Shown here: one piece after another, positions 36,168 to 46,071 of the stretch
Layout: each line of letters starts with the position of its first letter
Numbering within the stretch: the stretch's first letter is position 1
Assembly: GCA_029582155.1 (NCBI GenBank)
Contig: CM055903.1
Location: 39,366,353-39,430,352, forward strand
Length of the DNA: 64,000 bases
Origin: Panopea generosa
Lineage: Eukaryota > Mollusca > Bivalvia > Adapedonta > Hiatellidae
Direction: 5' to 3'
The notes under the pieces: generated by a model
Told to the model about the DNA's origin: nothing
Seen by the model: the letters and a program-made list of their open reading frames with translations, nothing else
Databases searched by the model: none
Position numbers and translations under genes: made by a program

Positions 36168-36971
36168 CTATAAAGCGGAATTAAATACAAATTTCTTCAT
36201 TTTCTGTAACTGTTCAGAGAGTGCTTGGAGTTGTGTTTTAATATCATCTTCGTTGTCGTCGCTCATTTTTTGTCTTTTCCCGTTAATGCCACCACTGCTT
36301 TGTTCTCCCACCTTATACACATCCGTTACACTTAGCTCTTCGCCATTATTTCGGAACTCCTCAACAGTTTCGTCTGTATCCAAAGAACGTTTGTTACTTT
36401 TGACAGAGAGATCAGCAGGTTCTAACTGATCCTGATGCTGATGCAAGGCGTCCAAGTGTTTTTTGTAATATAGACCAGGGGCAGGCTGTTTGCCAATACT
36501 GGTCGTTGCATTTGATTTAGTCCCACCATAAACACCAATTGACCCCTCTAAACATTGTTGTTGTTGGGACACACGCGAGGTGGTCAAAGAAACTTTAGCG
36601 AACGGTGTTGGTGTTGAAAGGTATTGCATATTATCAGCGTCAGAATCAACGCCTATAGCGCTCACTATATGTTTGCCATTTCCTCTTTTCACCTTATTGT
36701 CGTCTTTTATTTCGAACTTCAACTTAAGCTCTGACAACTCTCTCTTTAGGAGTGCGTTTTCCTCTTCTAGTTCAACAACTCTATATCTAAACGAGTCGTT
36801 TAACAGACGTTTATTCTCACGAGATTTCCTTGCAGCGATATTATTACGGGTGCGTTTGTTCCAGTATGCGTCGTCTTTCTCAGTGTCAGATACCATTGTT
36901 TTATTTCGTCTTTGTTGTCTGGACTCATTGGATTCATATTGCTGAAAATCTGACAATGCTGAAAACGCCAT
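36168..36971 (-). CDS. bZIP transcription factor, NFIL3/PAR/CES-2 type, single coding exon
   Basis: 267 residues from ATG at 36971 to TAG. The start is chosen because a splice acceptor (TCTATTTTCAG) ends one base before the ATG, so an untranslated exon probably lies upstream. Residues 34-60 read DAYWNKRTRNNIAARKSREN, then KRLLND, a bZIP basic region with the N-x7-R pair at N43/R51. Heptad leucines at 68, 75 and 82 follow (F at 61), ending SELKLKF as in NFIL3. The tail is polar with QQQQ at 136-139. PADLS at 185-189 matches the PxDLS motif that binds the corepressor CtBP. A C-terminal QLQALSEQLQKMKKF could form a short coiled coil. In the family such proteins bind TTACGTAA-like D-boxes in the nucleus and often repress. 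The Ile in NNIAARKSR is more usual in C/EBP than in PAR factors. Confidence 0.88.
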   Translation of the reverse strand: MAFSALSDFQQYESNESRQQRRNKTMVSDTEKDDAYWNKRTRNNIAARKSRENKRLLNDSFRYRVVELEEENALLKRELSELKLKFEIKDDNKVKRGNGKHIVSAIGVDSDADNMQYLSTPTPFAKVSLTTSRVSQQQQCLEGSIGVYGGTKSNATTSIGKQPAPGLYYKKHLDALHQHQDQLEPADLSVKSNKRSLDTDETVEEFRNNGEELSVTDVYKVGEQSSGGINGKRQKMSDDNEDDIKTQLQALSEQLQKMKKFVFNSAL

Positions 36972-36972
36972 T

Positions 36973-36983
36973 CTGAAAATAGA
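36973..36983 (-). promoter_or_regulatory. Splice acceptor just upstream of the bZIP start codon
   Basis: TCTATTTTCAG followed by A and ATG. The only in-frame upstream extension would read through this pyrimidine tract. Confidence 0.6.
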
Positions 36984-37534
36984 TATAACAAATAATATAT
37001 GAAATCGGCTCATGCAGGACGAACTATCTTATCTATGTCTCCATAATATGTTGATTGTGTACGTCACTTCCTGTTTTGTGTTTATTCATTTAGAGCCCGG
37101 AAGTCACCGAGCATCGATGATGCAACTACTGCTTTTCATATCGGAGTTAATCCTTTGAATATGTTAAAGAAAAAATAATACGGTACCTTTTAAACATTTT
37201 ATGTTGCATTCTCCACTCTTTAAGGTCACACACCTATCCAAATGTATTAATGGGCCTAAAAATATTCCTTAATACATTTGACGCGACGGTACCACATCTA
37301 CACAAATAACGAGTAAACAGCTTTAATATTTAACAATTATGTTATTTTTCGTATGGCTCTTTTTTTTTCAAATTAAAATAGAAACACCTTAAACCTGTTG
37401 TAAGGTAGCTTGCCTGCAGGAAGTTTATCCATTTACATGTAAATCTTTACGCCACGTAGGCCTACTGTCTATTAACATAATTTAAGCATATTTTTGGGCT
37501 CATGTGAATAAATCAATTGCTAATATTGAATTTG

Positions 37535-37740
37535 GACTGTTTACGTGTGGTCACAGTCTCCGTGATGATTAATATATGACATTGCGTCTCACTGGCATTC
37601 GTCTCTCGCCTCTAATCCAAGTGGGGGCAGTTATCAGTGACTTGTTGAGACAGGTGTGCTGGAGTACTGGTTAACCTTTCAAGATCCCAAGTAAGCGTGA
37701 TTACGTTAAATGATCGTCTGTTAGCCTCGCGAGCATAATG
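37535..37740 (+). mobile_element. SINE-like copy (family of 1566)
   Basis: Shares GTCTCCGTGATGATTAATAT, CATTCGTCTCTC, CCAAGTGGG, GTACTGGTTAACC and GATCGTCTGTTAGCC with the other copies. An AATG repeat and a GGTTTTACGGCG motif follow. Confidence 0.5.
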
Positions 37741-38369
37741 AATGAATGAATGAGGTTTTACGGCGTACCAACACATTATAGGTTATTCGACGCCAACAGG
37801 AAGGAAGATTCCAGGTTCACTCTACATGTACAAAAAACAACAAATTAACATACAGTTTAAAAAAATACACAAACAAATGAATATGCAGAATGAACCTAGA
37901 ACCTTGATACCGGCAGAACTGCAGAGTTTCAGCAAATTCTATCGTATAACTCAAAGTGTCGCTTCCTACGACATGCATGAGCCACAGGGATCCTATTCTT
38001 TCCATACTCACATGGCTCCCTGGAACCACACAGGGATTGATAATTTAACCACAATAGTCATGATCAAACAATGATAAAATGAACATAACACCCTTTCGTA
38101 GGAATCCTACCCCTCTGCAGAGATCAACAGTGATTCTATTCGCGAGCATAAACATGGCGCTTAATTTTCAAACAAACTGTTTACGTGTTGTCGTTTTTTG
38201 TGTAATTAAGTTTATATTTGCATGTTGCATGTTGCACATTTAATGTGTTCATGCAATTGTTGATGTCAGTGCCACTATTTTTGTTCTATAGATATGTTAA
38301 ATTTTACGTAGTTGATTTCTTATCATATTTATCATAATACTGTTGCTGCAATAAATAGAACAATGACAG

Positions 38370-38620
<251 letters not shown>

Positions 38621-39329
38621 TTAAACATTAACTATATAACAAATGAACATCAAACATACTTATTTTCAAAGACTATATGGATAAGTATTATATGTATTTC
38701 AAACCATTACCACTACGCTATCGGAACAGACAGTAGTACAACACACTTAATATTGATATCTAGTTTATTTTATAGTTTATGTAACAGATAAATCTGCTAT
38801 CATACTACAAACACCCCTAATACGGAAGGTTCCATCTAAAAATAGAATGACGTAGTTTCAAAATAGCTAAATCGGTTTATAGTAGTAATAATAATAACAA
38901 TAATAATATTAATAATAATAATAAATGATAACATGAATGTACTGTCCGTAAGGTTTTACCTGGCAATCAATTAGATTCGTCAATATGTCCAAGTGTTTAA
39001 AACACCTTCTCCGTGTATGATGCCGATTTAACAATGTATTGGTATCGGTTAATCAACATTGATATCAATATTTACGTTCGGACACCGTAAACTAATTTAC
39101 GGATATACACGTTTCAAAAGCTTGTTGAAATGTGTGTACACGTACACGCACTACTGTTTAGGTCTTGGTCATGCATTAATAAATGCACCATGCTAATTTG
39201 GTGATGTATGGAGGTTATTATACAACAAATGTTAAACAATGAATGCATGATTGTGTCACATTTAATTATGAAATTATCAAGATCAAGATCGTCGGTTTAA
39301 TTAAAGATAATATCGTCTTTAGTACCATT

Positions 39330-39535
39330 TTAGTCTATCCCAGAACCTGATATCTTCCGAATCAGGTATATTAACCACTAATGAAGCAGGGAATTCTAAT
39401 TCTATGCCTGTCCCAGAATTCATAGCAATTGAATGCTTACTAAATTATGACGTCATTCAAACTTTCCCTGAAGCAACGGACTTATCAGAGTGCTCGTAAC
39501 AATTGCTAAGGAACGGACCCGTTCTACAGACTAGT
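39330..39535 (+). repeat. R3 dispersed repeat, copy 1
   Basis: TCTATCCCAGAACCTGATAT, CCGAATCAGG, GCCTGTCCCAGAATTCATAG, CAAACTTTCCCTGAAGCAAC and a TCTACAGACTAG end. Further copies at 49423-49656 and 52572-52778, and inverted at 52070-52210. Confidence 0.75.
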
Positions 39536-39980
39536 ACCATTTTCTACGCTCCCCGCTCAAAACACAAACACAAATGCACACAATCATACACGTACGCACA
39601 CAAGTACATTAAACTCTGAAACTTGACTCGCAAACGAGTCCACGTGTTCCAGCGCAATCGCTGACCTTTATTCGTATTTCATTCATTTACTAAATTGATC
39701 GTCAGAGAAGGTGCGATTGAATGAAAATCGATAACAGATTAAAGAATTAAGCCATATATAGATAAACAGTCTATTTATCCAAAATTGTAATGCGATATAT
39801 TATTAAAATGTTTCGCTTTCTTATCTCCTTCTGGTCTCTTTGGTCCGTCCAGTATACAAACATAAACAACCAGATATAATGCGAAATGACGTAGCAAAAA
39901 AACTGCGGTTGGTCATGCGAAGCAGTTATATAAAGACATACATGTTTGATTATTATATATAAACATTAGTAACTATTTAC

Positions 39981-40175
39981 CTGTTTGTAGTTTTGAATAT
40001 TTCACTCCCGTCCACCCAGGATGATCTACGTCAATATTTCTCTCTTAAAATGAACGATTGTCATTATTTGACTGGTTCATCGAAAACAACCGAATCCGCA
40101 TACATTGCGACACAAAGAGAAAGTTATATAATCGAGTATTGAGTGTATACATGAACTCCGAGAGCTTATATAACA
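39981..40175 (-). promoter_or_regulatory. Candidate promoter and untranslated first exon of the bZIP gene
   Basis: Minus strand: TTATATAAG at about 40165-40173 could serve as a TATA box. About 160 bases on, CAAACAG is followed by GTAAAT, a possible donor at 39980/39981 that would pair with the acceptor at 36973. Similar TTATATAAC words nearby weaken the case. Confidence 0.25.
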
Positions 40176-41179
40176 ACCTACGGTGGCAAAAGGTTAGTAT
40201 TTAGGACATAACACGCGGGGTTATATAACTTTTGAAGTGAATTGCATAATATCTACCAGGGACGTAGCCTACTCAGTTTATAATCGCATTCCTAGATAAT
40301 TATTGGGGGTCAATTTTATTTTAAATGTAAATAGCCAATGGTTTATCCTCAAGGGTTTTGGGTGTATTTTCTTTCACAATAAAACATAATAATTACTGAT
40401 GTGAATTTCAATTAAATAATATATCTTATTTTTCCTGGGAAAAATTGCATGCCCCGGCCTGCAGAGCCAACGTATAGCTACGCCTGTGCTTATATGATAA
40501 TCGTGTTATCAACAATATACAAGATATGTGGAATATGTCAATGAACAGCGTTTATTTCAACATAGATTATCACACTGACGACAATGGCGCGTTATCACGT
40601 GACATAAACTCCTGGGGGCCGAAGTGAACAAACTTAATTGTTTTATTTGTAAAATGCACTTGATGACATCAGTGGCGAAGCTTGGTAAATTTACAAGTGC
40701 ATACCTATTCATTTTGACAAGGGGGGATCCTTCAGAAAATTTGCTCCTTGTTCATAACCTCTTTAGCCACTTGTCTAAAATAACGCATTCAAATTGAGTT
40801 ACTGTTGCCTGCAGTGCGTGTAGCCACGCCGGCGGACATGTCCGTATTCAGACGCCCTTTTCGACGTCTGTTACATGAAGAGGACACAGTGGTCCTAAAC
40901 AACTCATCTATGGCTTAAAACACTGTTTCAAAAAGAAGATTTTATTTTTTCATTCGAAATATTTAGCGCAAATAGATTTCGAAATAAGTCGATTGGTTGT
41001 TTCAGTGTGGAAAATCTTGCTGCACAGTCCGAGTTCCTGAACGACATCGTTTCCGACCTGGTAAAATTTGAGAATATCTGATATTTAAGCCGATCCTCAT
41101 ACGTAAGTACATTTTATTATATATGGTTGGAAAGAGAAATGCATTGGTACAATATTACTTCAATTGTTGGCCATATAGA

Positions 41180-41261
41180 GTGTGTGTGTGCGTGTGTGCG
41201 TGTGTGTGCGTGCGTGTATGTGTGTGTTGTGGTGGTGCTGGTGGTGGTGGTGCTGGTGGTG

Positions 41262-41292
<31 letters not shown>

Positions 41293-41294
41293 GA
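41180..41294. repeat. (GT)n, (GGTGGTGCT)n and poly-G tracts
   Basis: Simple GT-rich and G-rich sequence. Two overlapping open frames here are composition artefacts. Confidence 0.95.
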
Positions 41295-41473
41295 CTGATA
41301 AAGGGACATATAACAATGTACGTTAGATAATACTGATTAATGTATACTATTTATTACTATAAGGCTAAATGTTGATTCTACAAGATGATGCGGGACACAG
41401 CAATATATTTTAAAAAGAAAGAAAATTGTATCTGAACACTGAGTGTAGATCATTGCATTTAATCGAAAATTTG

Positions 41474-41925
41474 TTTAAAGGGATTATATTGGCATATTAC
41501 CGTCAATTCCCTGTACTAAATACACACGCCCAGCATGAAGATACACTTATATCTTAGAGATATACGCGTCTAAAGTGTCTAGTTATATACCTCTTTATTA
41601 CAAACATCGGGTTTCTGAAGCCACGGTTTTGGGTTTTTTTTACTTTCGCCATTTCAACGAGCCGCTTTCGGGTTGCCGATCAATCATCGGATAACATCGT
41701 GAAGACTAGTTCCCGATGTCGTTTTCGAGGCTTTGTTCGGGAAGTTTATACGGAGTTCAATGTAAACATTGCGCAATACTTTATTGCGGCAATATTTTAT
41801 TACTGTTTATTTGATAACTATCAAGTAAATAAAGGTTATAAGTCGATACATAAGCATTATTTTGTGCACACTGCATACAGGAAAATTCAGCGTGTTTGTG
41901 TTACTTGCCAATAACATCCATTTAA
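41474..41925 (+). mobile_element. R4 inverted-repeat element, copy 1 (uninterrupted)
   Basis: Starts TTTAAAGGGATTATATTGGC and ends with a degenerate inverse (TTGCCAATAACATCCATTTAA). Includes CGATCAATCATCGGATAACA and AACATTGCGCAATACTTTAT. About 452 bp, no protein. It is the empty-site reference for the nested copy at 51057-52005. Confidence 0.75.
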
Positions 41926-42562
41926 ATAGGTATGGCTAAATTCGTCAACGAGGCAATTTGCCAACACCGCTATTCGATACGAAGATGTGGACTTTCCCCG
42001 AGATTTACCCAAATGACTGGATTATACACTATACAGGTGGTGGGTGCAGGGCGTGGGGCGTACGCCGTTAAAGAGTAGATATCCATTTATCTATACGTTT
42101 CAGGGGCCCGTTTCACTAACCTTCGCAAGTGTAAAGATTTTCGTACGAACAGCTTGTGACACATATGCCCAGTATTTTTTTCAATTTTTAAAAATAATAC
42201 TATTTACAACGAATTTCCCATTATTTTCTTAACTTCAAATGTTATACTAAGTAGTTTGTAAACCTACGAACGTTAGCGAAACCGGCACCAGGTGGTTAAA
42301 AAAGGCGCGGATGTCTCTGGAGACCGTTCCCGGCCTTAGTCAGTTTATTTGAGATACAGCGTGCATTTTTCTTTAACACGGAACCTTCTTACAGTTTAAG
42401 GATAACTTATTACAATTTAATTTATTACTTACATTAATTTATTAGCAATCATATGAAACAGACATTACACGAAATGCCAGCTCGGCAAAGAAACTGTTTA
42501 GTCATGATCGTGCCCAAAGTCATAATTACGGACAGTTATTCTCACACCGGTAATATTCCATG

Positions 42563-43039
42563 TATAGGTGTAACCCCACCATTGATTTTTGTTCTTTATT
42601 CTAAAGTAAATAATAAAAGTTTGAAGGCTTGTCATTCATAGAGAGTCCCAAATGAAAGAAGTGAAACCTACATTTTACTGTTTGTCAACCTCTGCACTAT
42701 CAAAATATGATGAGAAAAGTAGGGGTCATGTGTTATATAAGATTTTTTTTTCTTCTGCTCAGTGTGTACACTGGTGACAAAGTGAAAGTAGACTTCCGAA
42801 ATCATGAATTCATACCCCAATTTCCAAGCATCATTTTTTTTTTCTAAATTCACAATTCAAACATGACAATGCTATCAAAATGTTCAAAATACATCAATAA
42901 TGCCATTCAAATAAAAAAAATGAGCATTAAAATAAGGAAAATGCATTTTTAAAGAAGAAGAATTGAGGATTATTTAAAACCGCCATTATGCGACTACTCC
43001 ACTCCACTTCCTTTTTGCAATGGTGGCACTATGCCTATA
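42563..43039 (+). mobile_element. R1 MITE, copy 2
   Basis: 477 bp with imperfect terminal inverted repeats: TATAGGTGTAACCCCACCAT against TATAGGCATAGTGCCACCAT. No coding potential. It is very similar to copy 3, so probably recently mobile. Confidence 0.85.
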
Positions 43040-43584
43040 AGGAAACTCTTTTTTTTTAATTTCATAATTACCTATTTTTTACTAGGTACTACCAATTTGA
43101 AGTAATACTGCCAAGTTCCAGGCATTAAATACTGAAACTTATGTCAAAATACCACTTTTTACATGATCATTATATACAGGCGCGAGACGTGACCGACATG
43201 CAATTTTGATGTGTTTGACAAATTTTACCAAAAAAATTTTTGTTTACCTAATTCCATTAAAATGTTTACACCAAAATAATCTCATGATACAGTGAAGACA
43301 TTATCTTACCAAAATACAATATTCAATACAATGTACATGCTAAAAATTGCACATTTAAATCATCCAAAATAAAAAATCTTCAAAATTTTGTGATTTTTCA
43401 TGAAATTTCAATGTAAATATGCACATATATGCTTTGTTTGAGGCATAAACTTGCCAAAATGTGTTTTTTTTATGAAGCAAATGTCTCTAATTTGTCATTT
43501 AAGACTATGAGAGTGTAAAAAAGAGGTTATTTTACCTACAATTACCATTTTGGAAAATCACCCCCATTTCACTCAAGTCTCTCT
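43040..43584. other. 545-bp spacer between two direct R1 copies
   Basis: AT-rich, with no open frame of note. It starts and ends at the TATA edges of the flanking elements. Confidence 0.6.
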
Positions 43585-44060
43585 TATAGGTGTAACCCCA
43601 CCATTGATTTTTGTTCTTTATTCTATAGTAAATAATAAAAGTTTGAAGGCTTGTCATTCATAGAGAGTCCCAAATGAAAGAAGTGAAACCTACATTTTAC
43701 TGTTTGTCAACCTCTGCACTATCAAAATATGATGAGAAAAGTAGGGGTCATGTGTCATATAAGAGATTTTTTTTCTGCTCAGTGTGTACACTGGTGACAA
43801 AGTGAAAGTAGACTTCCGAAATCATGAATTCATACCCCAATTTTCAAGCATCATTTTTTTTTCTAAATTCACAATTCAAACATGACAATGCTATCAAAAT
43901 GTTCAAAATATATCAATAATGCCATTCAAATAAAAAAATGAGCATTAAAATAAGGAAAATGCATTTTTAAAGAAGAAGAATTGAGGATTATTTATAACCG
44001 CCATTATGCGACTACCCCACGGAAGCACTTCCTTTTTGCAATGGTAGCACTATGCCTATA
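43585..44060 (+). mobile_element. R1 MITE, copy 3
   Basis: 476 bp, same orientation and almost the same sequence as 42563-43039, with TATA at both ends. Confidence 0.85.
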
Positions 44061-44099
44061 GATTAGAAATTATATGGAATTTTTCTACGCCATAATAAT

Positions 44100-44250
44100 T
44101 TTGTTAAGTGGGTTAATTGACCGTCTTTTAGCTTTTAATGATCAGTTACTTGTGGAGATTGATGTGCTCAAGTACTGACTAACCTTCCAGGATCCCAGGA
44201 AGGAATGGTAAGGTTAACTGATAGTCTGTTAGCCCTTAATGACACGAGAA
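44100..44250 (+). mobile_element. SINE-like copy (family of 1566)
   Basis: GATCAGTTACTTGTGGAGAT, GTACTGACTAACCTTCCAGG, ATCCCAGGAAGG and GATAGTCTGTTAGCCC align with the other copies. Truncated at the 5' side. Confidence 0.45.
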
Positions 44251-44594
44251 TGACGCTAGCAATTCAAACAAAATAAACAAAACACACGTTACACACAATG
44301 CATACTGGTTCATAGAGATAAGACATAAGCATTTTATTGACTTACACTACATATATTTTCTTGTCATCATATACATATATATAGATGTAAAATATTTTAT
44401 TACATGATAGGCTTGCTACTTAATTTAAATTGATCTCTGCAATAAAAGATGTTATAATCGTTTATAAAAAAAAATGAATATATGTGTCATCAACAAAATA
44501 ATAAGAATGAACATAATAATGCAAATTTTAAGAACTAATATTTGGATCGCCCTATTACAAAAGCTTCGGAAATAAATTAACTTAAATTTAGAAG

Positions 44595-45060
44595 TTATCT
44601 TTTATTTGTAGATTGCAATAATGTCACAAACTTAAACATATTTGGTATTGTGTAATAGAACTCCTTAATATACTTCTTCCTAATTGCATTATAGTCAGAA
44701 CATATTAAAACAAAGTGAAACTTGTCTTCAATATCGTTATTATAACATAGCTGGCATAGTCTTTCATTTCTTTCTATTCTTTCTACCCCATATCGCCCTG
44801 TCTCAATTTTTAATGAATGTGGAGATAGTCTTAATTAAGTTAAAACACTGCGTAGTTGTATAGTACACAACAAATCTAAATATCTTTCGTTACCATATGT
44901 TAGATTTATATTACTATACAGCAGGTTTAATACTCTATTCGACTACACGTCTGACGTCCAAGTTTAAATAAAACTATCAATCATTCTTTCACGAAAAATC
45001 GAATGAAAATATTTATTATTTAAATTTGTTGGATTATCCCATACATACATACTGTTCCGT
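44595..45060 (-). pseudogene. LINE C-terminal remnant
   Basis: The minus-strand frame ending at TAA (44595-44597) encodes LKIETGRYGVERIERNERLC and QLCYNNDIEDKFHFVLIC, a GRYxxxxRxxRxCxxC...EDxxHFxxxC knuckle typical after LINE reverse transcriptases, then RKKYIKEFYY. Upstream, GNERYLDLLCTIQLRSVLT runs in the same frame but meets a stop. Further up, KYFHSIFRERMIDSFI is also LINE-like. Dead copy with no ATG. Confidence 0.72.
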
Positions 45061-45439
45061 TTTCGCTATGGTAGAATCCCACCTTTGAGGAGACTGTTGA
45101 AAACTTAACACAAGTGAAGTTAATATACTTTTAATGACACAATGCAATATTAGTTTCTATATCTAGATGTAAAGTTACAAATGCACTGATAATCAATGTT
45201 TATATTTTCACGCAATGATGTTTCTAGTTACTTATTACTAAGTCCAATTTTGAAGTAATATTAATTTATATATTACATTAATTTAGAGATGAGATCTAAA
45301 CTTCCAAAGGCCGAAACTCAAAAAGACCCCAAATAACTCCTAACATCACCTTTTATCCAAACACAACCCCCAGTTCTATACCCAAGAGACTGTTCTATAC
45401 ACAGGGATGTCTACCCTGACGTGGTCATGTAGAAGTTAC

Positions 45440-45725
45440 ACACTGGTGTAAACACATACACACTAGTGTTAACACATACACACTGATGTAACCAAGTACA
45501 CAAGAGTGTTAACACATACACAATTGTGTTAACACAGCAGATGTAACCACACAGTGATTTTACATCTTAAACACAACTATAGTAACTGAATCATCGTCTT
45601 TCACATCAACAGAAGAATATCATATTTTGGGTTAAAATAATATTTATCATCATATTAGACAAAATCTAATATTTATCATCATATTAGACAAAATCTAATA
45701 TTTATCATCATATTAGACAAAATCG
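45440..45725. repeat. Small tandem repeats beyond the TLR 3' end
   Basis: About four ACACATACACACTAGTGTTA-like units (45445-45535), and three copies of a 29-bp unit (AATATTTATCATCATATTAG, ACAAAATCT) at 45638-45724. Confidence 0.85.
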
Positions 45726-46071
45726 CAACAATACATGAATATTTAGGATGAATTTACCGTTTTCATATCTCATAACATTCATCGAAACAAGAATAGTGTC
45801 AAGTGGATACTATGCACTTGGCTAGACGTTCCGGCTTTGACATAGTTTTCTTTTAAACTGTACCAAGTTTATGCACTTGTAAGATAATGGTGTTACACAT
45901 AATGTCACAATATTACACAAACACGGTAATCGCTAGATCACATATTCAAAATGGCCTCGCAAGACTGACACGAACATGCGTCATGCGGGTGAGGATACCA
46001 TAGCGTTGTTGGACATGATACAAGCATTTTAAACACACAAAGCATTGTTTACTCTTTAACATGATAGAAGA

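Larger units (their letters stand above)
38640..41100. other. Intergenic region, mostly without recognised genes
   Basis: Contains R3 copy 1 and the candidate bZIP promoter. An isolated reading frame at about 41010-41082 (AAQSEFLNDIVSDLVKFENI, then stop) follows a TTGTTTCAG acceptor-like site; no partner exon was found. Confidence 0.4.

Noticed and set aside
36580..36945. 121-codon plus-strand frame
   Set aside because: Antisense shadow of the bZIP coding exon.
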